Shown piece after piece: positions 17,357 through 25,503 of a stretch of 58,337 nucleotides of DNA. The DNA lies in assembly GCF_000709345.1 (NCBI RefSeq), contig NZ_KL448323.1, positions 3,432,461 through 3,490,797 of the forward strand. The letters are read 5' to 3'. Source of the stretch: Polaromonas glacialis (GTDB lineage Bacteria > Pseudomonadota > Gammaproteobacteria > Burkholderiales > Burkholderiaceae_C). The notes under the pieces are model-generated. The model worked only from the letters and a program-made list of their open reading frames with translations, had not been told where the DNA came from and did not search any database. A program made the position numbers and the translations under genes. Position 1 is the first letter of the stretch. Each line of letters begins with the position of its first letter.

Positions 17357-17788
17357 TTATTCCAACATTAGTCCAAACTGCCCACTTCCATTCACGGTGA
17401 TCATGAGCCGCTGCATAGCCCGAGTCGCCCCCACATAAAACAACCGAGCCTCCTCCCGCTCGTCCTCGCCCGCCGCAGGCATCTGCCCCACGCCCACCAG
17501 CGCCACCACCGGAAACTCCAGCCCCTTGCTGGCGTGCATGGTTAGTACCTTGATCGTGTCTTCGTTGGGGTGAAAGCTGCCCGCGCCCTTGCGCACCTGG
17601 TGCGGCAGCCGGGCGCGGTTCAGTGCATAAGCGCATTCGTCCATTTCGTCGTAGCGCCGGCAGATCACGGCCATGTCGCCCCAGGCATGGCCTTCCTGGT
17701 GGGCGGCGCTCAGCCGCTCGGCCAGCCGGCGCTCGCCGCTGGTCATGCGCGATGCGCAGTTGCCCATCGCAGGAATAAGAATTGCCAT
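17357..17788 (-). pseudogene. C-terminal remnant of a UvrD-type superfamily I helicase
   Basis: About 140 residues matching only the end of a UvrD/Rep-type helicase: AVICRRYDEMDECAYAL (motif IV region), VLTMHASKGLEFPVVALVG (motif V) and EARLFYVGATRAMQRL (motif VI). The Walker A and B half is absent; upstream of about 17760 the sequence is unrelated. The C-terminus looks natural, so this is the 3' end of a gene truncated by whatever lies between it and the DUF1566 gene. GC content is high, unlike the DUF3644 gene beside it. Confidence 0.8.
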
Positions 17789-17962
17789 CAGAAAGTCACT
17801 TTTATTAACATTTTGTGACGAACATCATGCACGAATATTGGTGCTGGTTGGCTGACAGGGTCCGGCGGTGTTTACGTGATTTCCCTAGGTGCGCCTTATA
17901 AAAAGGCCGCTAGCATCCAGAGTCACGCCTTGGTCGATGGGCGGGTTCATGGAGGATTCACT

Positions 17963-18463
17963 ATGCAGTTGCACGCCCTGACGGCCAGAATTTTTGGCTT
18001 ATCCCTTGTTTTGGGTACCCTGATGCCTGCGCCTGCCATGGCGGCACCGCGCTACACGCCGTCGCCGGACGGCCAGGAAATCGCCGACAGCAAGACCGGC
18101 CTGGTGTGGCGGCGTTGCGCCGAGGGCATGGAATGGAAGGGCACTACCTGCACCAACAATGCGGTGTTTTCCAATTTTTTCGGTGCCGAGGCACGCGCCA
18201 AGAGCGCGGCCACCTCTGGCAAGCCGTGGCGCCTGCCGACCCTGAAGGAACTCTCCAGCATCGTGGCGGTGCGCGAAGCCGAGGAGGGCAAGGCGGCGAT
18301 TGATCCGGTGGCCTTTCCGGCCACGCCGGTCGCGCGCTTCTGGTCGTCCAGCGGCATCGGGCGGGGCTACTTCATGTATGTGGCCTTTACCGAAGGCAGT
18401 GCCGGGGAAGGGGAGCGTAACTCCCCGGGCGCGGTGCGGCTGGTGCGCGACGGCAAGCAGTAA
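17963..18463 (+). CDS. exported DUF1566 (Lcl C-terminal-like) domain protein
   Basis: A 166-residue secreted protein with a signal peptide ending about APAMAAP. The mature part has the DUF1566 signature: DSKTGLVWRRCAEGM, a Cys pair, KPWRLPTLKELSSIV and FWSSSG, ending AVRLVRDGKQ. ATG 17963 is preferred over the ORF start at 17876 because GGAGGA at 17951-17956 precedes it and the signal peptide then begins correctly. Function of the domain is unknown; it is common in cell-surface proteins. Confidence 0.82.
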   Translation: MQLHALTARIFGLSLVLGTLMPAPAMAAPRYTPSPDGQEIADSKTGLVWRRCAEGMEWKGTTCTNNAVFSNFFGAEARAKSAATSGKPWRLPTLKELSSIVAVREAEEGKAAIDPVAFPATPVARFWSSSGIGRGYFMYVAFTEGSAGEGERNSPGAVRLVRDGKQ

Positions 18464-18491
18464 GCCCGCCAGCCTGGCCGGTTGACCGCCT

Positions 18492-19289
18492 TCAGGCGGC
18501 TGTCGCGCTGCCGGTGCGTGACTCAGGGCTTTCGTTGAACTCGTGGCGCGTGGCGGACGTCAGGGTGACGTTGCGCTGGAGTTCGGACAACAACTGAAAT
18601 TCTTTCTTGATGGCTTTTTCCAGATTCTGCAGCGCCAGAACCTGTTCTTCGAGCGCGGGCAATTGCGTGGCCTGCACCGGTGCGGTGGCCGGACGCGCTG
18701 CCTGCGCTGAAGCGGGCACGGCGGCGGCGCCGCGCTTGAGCGCGGCGTTTTCCTGCTCCAGCGCCAGCACGCGGCCCTGTTCTGCGTGGGCCTTGTCCAG
18801 TGCCTGGCGCAGCCGGTCGGCTTCAAGCTGGAGCGCCTGGGCGCTGGCGGCGGCGGCTTGCTGGTTTTTTTCCAGCGAGCGGAAGTAGTCCTTGGCCTGG
18901 GCTTGCTCGGCCAGGGCTTCGGACCTGGCCTTGGCGGCGTCGGCGCGCGTGGCCTGTTCCTGCGCCTGCAGCGCGGCCAGTTGCGCCTGCAGGGCGTTGA
19001 CCTGGGCGACGTGTTCGGCCGGCGGTGCGCTGTCCTTCTTGACGGCGTTGGCCACGTCGCGCGTCCGGGCGGTCTCGTGCTTGAGGTCTTCGTAGTTCTT
19101 GACGGCCAGCTGGCGTTCACCCTCCAGCTGGCGGATACGGTCCCTGGCTTGCGCCAGTTCGCCTTGCGCCTCTGGCTTGGCCTGCGGTGCCGGGGCGGCG
19201 CTACGGCCACGCATGAGCAGCCAGCACACCAAAAAGCCTGCAGCGAGGCCGGCGACGGCGATCAAAACGGTAAGAGTAGAGGAGTCCAT
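18492..19289 (-). CDS. membrane-anchored coiled-coil protein
   Basis: A 265-residue protein: one N-terminal membrane segment (LTVLIAVAGLAAGFLVCWLL, about residues 6-25), then a long Ala/Gln/Glu/Lys-rich coiled coil (about 45-175), a Pro/Ala linker, a second short coiled coil (LEEQVLALQNLEKAIKKEF) and a disordered tail. It recalls the overall build of RmuC- or ZipA-like anchors, but no catalytic domain is present. Function unknown. Confidence 0.7.
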   Translation of the reverse strand: MDSSTLTVLIAVAGLAAGFLVCWLLMRGRSAAPAPQAKPEAQGELAQARDRIRQLEGERQLAVKNYEDLKHETARTRDVANAVKKDSAPPAEHVAQVNALQAQLAALQAQEQATRADAAKARSEALAEQAQAKDYFRSLEKNQQAAAASAQALQLEADRLRQALDKAHAEQGRVLALEQENAALKRGAAAVPASAQAARPATAPVQATQLPALEEQVLALQNLEKAIKKEFQLLSELQRNVTLTSATRHEFNESPESRTGSATAA

Positions 19290-19578
19290 GAGCGTGCCTT
19301 TGCCTGGTGAGAATCAAAAACCTGTTGCACTGCATTATTTGCCATAAAACGCCGGCCGGCGTCACGGCTGCTTACAAAAGTCGCCGTATTTTAAGTGCTG
19401 GGCCGCTCAGGGTGCTTTGCGATGAACATGAAAGGGCGGACACCGATGCAGCCGCTCCGAACCCCGCCACGGCCGCCGGCCTGGACCCGCAAAGGCAGCC
19501 CATGGCAATAGCGCCATGGCTGGGCGGTAGAAGGCATGGCAAAACGACTTGCGAATGGGGCCGCGCAGCAGCGTCAGC

Positions 19579-20196
19579 CTATTTTTTAGCCGACAAGGCG
19601 ACGACGCCTTCCTGCGCCATTTTCAGATGCGCCTGCACGGTGGGCAGCATCTTGGTAGCCATGGCTTTCAGTTCGGGGTCCCGGGCGTTTTTCTGGGTCT
19701 TTTGCAGCAGCCCGATGGTTTGCTGGTGGTCGCCAACGCCGGCGCGCTTCATGTACTGGCTGTCAAAAGTGTTGCCGCTCATGATTTTCAGGGCGGTGGC
19801 CATGGTCTTGTGCTTCAGGTCGGCGCCATCGGGCAGCGTGACGCCCTTGGCCTGCGCCAGCGTCTGCAGTTCCTTGAGGGCGGATGTGTGCTCGTCGATC
19901 ATGTGCTGCGCAAACTTCCTGACCTGCTCGTTCCGGGATTTTTCCAGCGCCAGCTTGCCGGTTTCGATCTCGGCGATGTTGGCCTGCGCCAGGTCGGTCA
20001 TCATCTTGCTGTCGCCCTGCGACACCATGGCGCCGGCGCGGCTGGCCGTGCCGGTCCCGGCTGTCGAAGACCCGCTGACGCCTTGCGCCCCGGCGGGAAA
20101 GCTGGACACGGCCAGCGCGCAAGCCGCCAGGGCCACCTCCGCGCGGCCGAGTGGGCGAACAGGGCGGGAAGTTGGTTTTTCAGGCGTGTGCGTCAT
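19579..20196 (-). CDS. exported DUF4142 ferritin-like protein
   Basis: A 205-residue protein with a signal sequence (about residues 20-38, ending AGAQG). The mature part is a four-helix DUF4142 domain: MMTDLAQANIAEIETGKLAL, VRKFAQHMIDEHTSAL and the matching C-terminal pair with QYMKRAGVGDHQQTIGLLQK. The paired D/E-x2-H segments are typical of this ferritin-like family, found in envelopes of many Proteobacteria. No ligand is established. The 19290-19578 gap upstream shows no other gene. Confidence 0.85.
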   Translation of the reverse strand: MTHTPEKPTSRPVRPLGRAEVALAACALAVSSFPAGAQGVSGSSTAGTGTASRAGAMVSQGDSKMMTDLAQANIAEIETGKLALEKSRNEQVRKFAQHMIDEHTSALKELQTLAQAKGVTLPDGADLKHKTMATALKIMSGNTFDSQYMKRAGVGDHQQTIGLLQKTQKNARDPELKAMATKMLPTVQAHLKMAQEGVVALSAKK

Positions 20197-20383
20197 GGGA
20201 TGGGTTCCTCCGGGTTGCGATCATTCGGGACAAGTAGAGGCGAGGCATTGAAGCCACTTGCCGAAGTATTGGCGCGCCGAAAAACTCGCCTTGCCGGCCA
20301 TTGACGGATGTGCGGGCAGGAAAAATCTTGCCGAGCCTGGACGACTGGCGGGGGTGTTTTCCCGTGCCGCGCTGTGCGTCGTT

Positions 20384-20959
20384 TCAGCGTGGCTGCGCGG
20401 GAACGAAGCTGACCGCCAGCCCCCTGGGCGTGACGGTGATGCCGCCGGGCTGCAGGCCCATGGGCTCTAGCAGCGCCAGGTCTTGCGGGCGCAGGGTGTG
20501 CAGCACGACTTCGCCCAGCGCCTGCTCGGCCAGCGCCGGGCCGTAGGCGTCCAGCAGCGCCGACGGGCCGGGCGGCAGGTCGGGAAAACGCAGTGCATTG
20601 ACACGCAGCTGGTGCGCCCGCAGGGTACGGTCGCGGGCTTCGTAACGCAGCGCGAAATCCAGGTCGAAGGTGCCGCTGTAGGGGCGGCCCAGCGCCGGGC
20701 CGGCGGCTTCGACCATCATTTCGGTGCCCAGGCGGTTCAGCTCGGGCAGCAGGCGCAGGCGCGGCGTCATCAGCTTGAGGTCCAGCAGCCCGCCAACCGG
20801 GTAACGCAGCGGAAACCGCTGGGCAACGGCCTGCTCCAGCTGGCCGGTGGACACGGTGTAGCCGGGCTGGCCGGCAGCGTGTACGCCAGGAAGGCCGGGG
20901 CCGGCGGCGCCGGTGGCCAGCAGCCAGGCGGGAAGTGTCAGCATGCGTCTGCGATTCAT
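20384..20959 (-). CDS. exported DUF1439-like protein
   Basis: A 191-residue protein with a twin-arginine-like start (MNRRRMLTLPAWLLATGAAG) and signal cleavage near HAAGQ. The mature region has YTVSTGQLEQAVAQRFPLRY and a beta-rich body, consistent with the DUF1439/YceB family of periplasmic lipid-binding-like proteins; there is no lipobox here. ATG 20959 follows AAGGA on the minus strand. Function is not known. Confidence 0.7.
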   Translation of the reverse strand: MNRRRMLTLPAWLLATGAAGPGLPGVHAAGQPGYTVSTGQLEQAVAQRFPLRYPVGGLLDLKLMTPRLRLLPELNRLGTEMMVEAAGPALGRPYSGTFDLDFALRYEARDRTLRAHQLRVNALRFPDLPPGPSALLDAYGPALAEQALGEVVLHTLRPQDLALLEPMGLQPGGITVTPRGLAVSFVPAQPR

Positions 20960-21268
20960 CGGTTTCCTTGTGGTGTGCGGAGATCGTGCGGCCGGGGTTC
21001 CGTGGTCAGACGCGCTGCGGCGGCGTCGGTTCCGCCCGGCAGGAGATGACGCCGGCATCGGCGGCCGAATTTTTAATGAAACAGGCCGTTTGCGCAATCA
21101 GCACGGGCGTATATAGCTATTTAAAATATAGCAGATCAGGCAAGGCAGTCAAACTACATCTGGTAACGGCCGGACATGTTTTCTTGACAGGATCACATCG
21201 CTGCGACACTTCGCAAGGCCACAATGCAGCGGCCTGCCGGCTTTGGCAGGCGGTGACGGGAGCTTTTC
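20960..21268. other. non-coding gap with a decayed family A repeat
   Basis: This 309-bp gap contains GTATATAGCTATTTAAAATA around 21108, a remnant of repeat family A, and a TTGACA at 21186 that could be a -35 box without a convincing -10. No gene is seen. Confidence 0.4.
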
Positions 21269-21745
21269 ATGAAAACATTTTTAGTGCTTTGCGCGGCCGC
21301 CGGCTTGACTGGCTGCGCGGTGTATCCGGCGCCTGGCTACGATAACTACGGCTACGACGTACCGGCTCCCCAGGTGATCCAGCAGCCGGTGTATATCCAG
21401 GGCGGCGGCACGATCTACCGCTCCGACGGGTTTGGCGGCTACCCACGCGGCTACTACCGTCCTCCGCCACCGCCGCCAGTGGTCATCGTGCCGGGGCCGC
21501 GCCCGGGAAGGCCTTTTGCGCACGGTCCGCGTCCGGGCCGTGGCCAGGGCGACCGCGACGGCGACGGCATTCCGAACCGCGTGGACCGCGACCGCGATGG
21601 CGATGGCGTTCCCAACCGCGTTGACCGCAACCCGAACCAGGGCGGCGCGCCCAACCGCGCGGAACGCGGCCGCAGCGGGGACCGCGACGGCGACGGCATT
21701 TCCGACCGCTTCGACCCCCGGCCCGATATTCCGAACCGCCGCTAG
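21269..21745 (+). CDS. lipoprotein with thrombospondin type-3-like DxDxDG repeats
   Basis: A 158-residue lipoprotein with lipobox LTGC at residues 14-17. A Tyr/Pro/Gly-rich region (PRGYYRPPPPPPVVIVPGPR) is followed by three repeats of the form DRDGDG(I/V)(P/S)-R: GDRDGDGIPNRVDR, DRDGDGVPNRVDR and GDRDGDGISDRFDP. Such acidic repeats bind calcium in thrombospondin-type and OmpA-like proteins. Here they are the C-terminal domain with no OmpA module after them. It is probably a surface protein stabilised by Ca2+; this is inference from the motif. Confidence 0.7.
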   Translation: MKTFLVLCAAAGLTGCAVYPAPGYDNYGYDVPAPQVIQQPVYIQGGGTIYRSDGFGGYPRGYYRPPPPPPVVIVPGPRPGRPFAHGPRPGRGQGDRDGDGIPNRVDRDRDGDGVPNRVDRNPNQGGAPNRAERGRSGDRDGDGISDRFDPRPDIPNRR

Positions 21746-21837
21746 CCGGGGCGCCGCAGGAGCGACAGACGGGCAGGGCGGGCTGCGGTAAGGTGCGTGC
21801 TGCGCCTGTCCTTTCACCCCACTGCGGAGCACTTTCC

Positions 21838-22458
21838 TTGCTTGATGCCATCCACTTCTACGAACCGCGCAGCGGCCACCGCCTGCCGCATGACCCGTTC
21901 AACGCCATCGTCGGGCCGCGCCCCATCGGCTGGATTTCATCGCGCAGCCCGGCCGGCAGCCTGAACCTGGCGCCCTACAGCTTTTTCAACGCCTTCAACT
22001 ACACGCCGCCCATCGTCGGCTTTGCCAGCGTCGGCTACAAGGACACGGTGCGCAACATCGAGCAGACCGGCGAATTTGCCTGGAACCTGGCAACGCGACC
22101 GCTGGCCGAGGCCATGAACCAGACCTGCGCGGCCGTGCCGCCTGAGGTCAGCGAGTTTGAACTGGCGGGCTTGACGCCAGCGCCGTCGCGGGTGATTTCG
22201 GTGCCGCGCGTGCAGGAAAGCCCGGTGTCGTTCGAATGCCGCACCACGCAGATCGTCCAGCTCCAGGGTGCCGATGGCGTGAAAGTGCCGACCTGGCTGG
22301 TGCTGGGCGAAGTGGTGGCGGTACACATCGCCGAGCGCCTGCTCAAGAACGGCGTGTACGACACGGCCGGCGCCGAACACATACTGCGCGGCGGCGGGCC
22401 GGGCGACTATTTCAGCGTCGGCCCCGGGCAGCTGTTCAAGATGTACCGGCCGGCTTGA
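21838..22458 (+). CDS. flavin reductase-like (FMN-binding split barrel) protein
   Basis: A 206-residue protein of the DIM6/NTAB flavin reductase family. HDPFNAIVGPRPIGWISS is the standard flavin-phosphate-binding start, followed by NLAPYSFFNAFNYTPPIVGF and FAWNLATRPL. The family uses FMN to reduce flavins or act as a partner of monooxygenases. Homologous sequence begins about HFYEP; no in-frame ATG exists there, so TTG 21838 with GGAG nine bases upstream is the likely start. GTG 21793 is the alternative. Confidence 0.8.
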   Translation: MLDAIHFYEPRSGHRLPHDPFNAIVGPRPIGWISSRSPAGSLNLAPYSFFNAFNYTPPIVGFASVGYKDTVRNIEQTGEFAWNLATRPLAEAMNQTCAAVPPEVSEFELAGLTPAPSRVISVPRVQESPVSFECRTTQIVQLQGADGVKVPTWLVLGEVVAVHIAERLLKNGVYDTAGAEHILRGGGPGDYFSVGPGQLFKMYRPA

Positions 22459-22534
22459 GGCCGAGACACCGGCCCGCCCGCCGGTTTCTCGTAACGACTC
22501 TGCTTTTTCGACTCGAAGCATCCCCCTCTCTTTT

Positions 22535-22678
22535 GTCATTGCGGGCTTGACCCGCAATCCATGCGTGCGCAGTCAGACGCGTGGCGAACTCCAACCGCTG
22601 CCTGGCTGCTGTTTGGTTGGTGCGCTGTGGATTGCCGGTCCCCGGATCAGGTCCGGGGCAGGCTCAGCCCGCAATGAC
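22535..22678. repeat. interspersed palindromic repeat family B, copy 2
   Basis: Starts GTCATTGCGGGCTTGACCCG and ends in the inverted CAGCCCGCAATGAC. The interior (GAACTCCAACCGCTGCCTGG) matches the 6911-7030 copy. Near the right end it carries an extra nested hairpin (CCCCGGATCAGGTCCGGGG). Confidence 0.85.
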
Positions 22679-22709
22679 AGAGGGGGAGAAGTCGTCACGA
22701 TTTATAAAT

Positions 22710-22765
22710 AAAAAACGGCGTTTTCGCATGTCCAGCGGGCGGATGCAGCTATAAAAATAATAGTG
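22710..22765 (+). repeat. interspersed repeat family A, copy
   Basis: AAAAAACGGCGTTTTCGCATG, a short middle, then GATGCAGCTATAAAAATAATAG. It directly follows the family B copy and lies just beyond the 3' end of the MFS gene. Confidence 0.7.
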
Positions 22766-22772
22766 ACAATGT

Positions 22773-24038
22773 TCACATCGCAGCGCGGCGCACCGGCCCC
22801 GGCAACACGGTAAAGGCCAGCGCGCCGGCCGCCAGCAGCGCGGCAATGCTCGCCAGCACGGCGGTGAAGGGCTCGATGCCCCGCGCCGACGCCATGGCCG
22901 CAACGATGCCGGTCAGCCACTGCATGCCGGCCACGCCCAGGAACATCGCCATGGTGAACACCGCCATGGCGCGGCCGGTGAGTTCGGCCGGGTAGGCGGA
23001 GCGCACGTCGGCGTACTGCAGCACCATGTAGCCCGACAGCAGGCCGATGACGATGGGGCCGCCCACGTCCACCCACGCGCTGTGCATCAGCGCAAAGGCC
23101 GCGAACAGTCCGGCCATCAACAGCGTGAAGCCGACGATCCAGCGCCGCCGGTGCTTTGGACCCGGGTCCAGCCGGCCAAACAGCGGCGGGCCGATCAGCG
23201 AGGTCAGCGACATCACCAGCGCCACGTTGCCCGCCTGCACCAGCGAAAAGCCGTGGCGCTGCATCAGCATCGGCCCCAGCCACAGGCCGCGCAGCGAGAT
23301 GAAGGACGCATAGCCCACGGCGGCCAGCAGCACGATGCCCAGCGTGTGCGGCAGCAAAAACAGCGCGCCAAACTTGCCAATCGCCTGGCCCAGCGTTTCC
23401 CGGGCTTGCGCGCCCCGGGCCTGTGCCATGGCTGCGGGCAGCGCCGGCTCGTGTACCAGCGCATAGATCAGGCCCCAGGCCAGCACGGCGAAAGCGCCCA
23501 GCACCCAAAAGCCCATGCGCCACGACGTGGCCTCGATCAGCCAGGCCAGCGGCGTGCCGGTCAGCAGCATGCCGATGCCGCCCAGGCCCAGCGTGAGCCC
23601 GGAAATCGCCGCGAACCGGTCGGCGGGCAGGTGCCGCGCAATGAACACGGTACACACCAGGAAGGCCGGCGCGCAGCCGATGCCGATCAGCACCTGGCCG
23701 GCGACCAGCATCGGATAGGACGTGGCCAGCGCCGACAGGGCCGAGCCGGCAATCGCCACCGGAAACGCCGTCAGCACCGTGCGCCGCACGCCCTGCAGGT
23801 CGATGCCGATGCCCATGAACAGCTGCATCGCGCCAAAGGCAAAGTGAAAGGCGCCGGCAAACAGCCCCAGCGCCTGCGCGCCGAGGTGAAAGTCGGCCTG
23901 CAGCGGCGCGGCCATGAGGGTGGCGACGGTGCGGTAGGCCTGGCTGAGCGCAAAGGCGGTGGTCAGCGCGAACAGCATGGCCCAGACGGGGCGCTGCGAT
24001 AGGGCGATGGGTGGGGCAGGTGGCGGCGGGTGGTGCAT
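22773..24038 (-). CDS. MFS transporter
   Basis: A 421-residue inner-membrane carrier with about 12 hydrophobic segments. The N-terminus is Pro-rich (MHHPPPPAPP). A conserved loop 2-3 motif is present in weakened form (GIGIDLQGVRRTVL), and helix 5 reads GLGGIGMLLTGTPLAWLIE. Its overall look is of the nitrate/cyanate-type MFS (COG2223/2807) but the substrate cannot be named. The gap 24039-24346 upstream shows no gene. Confidence 0.85.
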   Translation of the reverse strand: MHHPPPPAPPIALSQRPVWAMLFALTTAFALSQAYRTVATLMAAPLQADFHLGAQALGLFAGAFHFAFGAMQLFMGIGIDLQGVRRTVLTAFPVAIAGSALSALATSYPMLVAGQVLIGIGCAPAFLVCTVFIARHLPADRFAAISGLTLGLGGIGMLLTGTPLAWLIEATSWRMGFWVLGAFAVLAWGLIYALVHEPALPAAMAQARGAQARETLGQAIGKFGALFLLPHTLGIVLLAAVGYASFISLRGLWLGPMLMQRHGFSLVQAGNVALVMSLTSLIGPPLFGRLDPGPKHRRRWIVGFTLLMAGLFAAFALMHSAWVDVGGPIVIGLLSGYMVLQYADVRSAYPAELTGRAMAVFTMAMFLGVAGMQWLTGIVAAMASARGIEPFTAVLASIAALLAAGALAFTVLPGPVRRAAM

Positions 24039-24346
24039 GGCGGTGTGGGGTTGAGGTTACACCGGCTGCTGCGCCGGGCGCGTTGATCGCTGGCGGCATC
24101 AGGCTGCCCGAAACAGATTCCAAAAACGAGCTTCCCCGGGCAATGGCTACTTTCAGGGTTTTGCCATGGAAAGGTACTGGGCATTATTTGAGCAAACGGC
24201 CAGATGTATCCAGGTATAAAAATGGCTAGTTATCGTTTGGACCCAAGCGCATGCAATGGATTGCTAATTAATATGGATCCGGCACTGTGCGGGAAATACC
24301 CACCAGCAGCATGTCATTGAATTCAACGTTTGCCGAAAGGTCCGCC

Positions 24347-25495
24347 ATGGTCAACTTGATTCAGGCCTGCTGCCCTGCAAAGGGCGCGGCGCGGTTTGCT
24401 GGCAGGGGGGGGTGCCGCTGGGCACTGGCCATGGCGATAGGCATGACCGCAGGGCTGCATTTGACAGCCCTGCAGGCACAGACAAGGCTGGCCTATACCG
24501 CTGTTGAATTTGCCACGCTGGACAATCCCGGCGCCACCACGGTGATCCGCAGCATGAATTCCGCCAACGAAGTGGCGGGCGGGTTTAAGCGGGACCGGCG
24601 AAGGGCATCGTCGGCGCTGATTTTCTCTGCGAACAATGTGGTCGAGGATGCCGCCGGCGAACAGGGCGCAGGCAACAGCGTCACCTACGGCATCAACGAC
24701 CAGGGCGAGGTGGCCGGCGCCTTCAACACCAACGTGGGGCTTCGCCCCTTCCGTGCGGTGCGCAGGGCCGGATTTCAGGAACTTGCGCTGCCCGAGGGCA
24801 GCAACGGCGGCGTCGCCTATTCGCTCAATGATCTGGGCGAGGCCGCCGGCTATGCCAGCGGGTCGGCCGGCATCCGGCCCGTGTGGTGGACCCGGCGCGG
24901 CGAGGTCCAGCTGCTGCAGACGACAGGCAACCAGACCGCCCGGGCGCTCGACCTGAACGACCGGGGCGACGTGGTCGGCGTGTACGGCAACGATGTCAAG
25001 ACCGCGGTGATCTGGCCGCGCAAGGGCGGCGTCGTCAGCCTGGCCACGCTGGCGGGCTTCACGCACAGCGAGGCGGTCAGCGTCGCTGAAAACGGCACCG
25101 TCGCCGGCGTGGCCACGGGCGTCAGCCAATTTCCGAACCGTTCCCGGGCCGTGCTCTGGCCGGCGGGCGCTCAAGCCGTCCAGGACCTGGGCACACTGGC
25201 GGGCGGCACCGACAGCCGCGCGCGCGATGTCAACAACCGGGGCGAGGTGGTGGGCACCTCGTCGAGCGCCGAAGGCGAGCGCGCCTTTGTCTGGACTGCG
25301 GCCAGCGGCATGCAGGACCTGAACACGCTCGTGTCGGTTCCCGGACTGGTGATGACCGACGCGCTGGCCATCAACAAAAAAGGTGACATTGTCGTCATGG
25401 GCCATGCCGGGCAATCGGACCAGCCTGGGCAATCCCGTGAGCATGTGGATCACCATGTGGCACGGCGTATCTTTGTCCTGCGTCCCTTGCAGTGA
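24347..25495 (+). CDS. exported HAF-repeat beta-propeller-like protein
   Basis: A 382-residue protein with a signal sequence (about residues 20-45, ending LQAQTR). The rest is a string of HAF-type repeats: each has a V-x-D/E-x-N-x-x-G-x-V-x-G core, for example YGINDQGEVAGAF, YSLNDLGEAAGYA, LDLNDRGDVVGVY and DVNNRGEVVGTS, and several blades hold LGTLAGGTDSRA-like segments. Function is unknown. ATG 24347 follows GAAAGG; starts at 24311 or GTG 24287 are possible. It ends 8 bp before the ATG of the copper oxidase gene, so the two are almost certainly co-transcribed. Confidence 0.75.
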   Translation: MVNLIQACCPAKGAARFAGRGGCRWALAMAIGMTAGLHLTALQAQTRLAYTAVEFATLDNPGATTVIRSMNSANEVAGGFKRDRRRASSALIFSANNVVEDAAGEQGAGNSVTYGINDQGEVAGAFNTNVGLRPFRAVRRAGFQELALPEGSNGGVAYSLNDLGEAAGYASGSAGIRPVWWTRRGEVQLLQTTGNQTARALDLNDRGDVVGVYGNDVKTAVIWPRKGGVVSLATLAGFTHSEAVSVAENGTVAGVATGVSQFPNRSRAVLWPAGAQAVQDLGTLAGGTDSRARDVNNRGEVVGTSSSAEGERAFVWTAASGMQDLNTLVSVPGLVMTDALAINKKGDIVVMGHAGQSDQPGQSREHVDHHVARRIFVLRPLQ

Positions 25496-25503
25496 GGCTG
25501 ACC

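Noticed and set aside
21186..21215. A sigma-70 promoter (TTGACA) before the DxDxDG lipoprotein
   Set aside because: No acceptable -10 sequence at 16-18 bp; only the -35-like hexamer is seen.
22702..24123. A 473-codon minus-strand frame overlapping the MFS transporter in another frame
   Set aside because: The transporter frame has clear membrane helices; the other is His/Arg/Gly-rich shadow coding.
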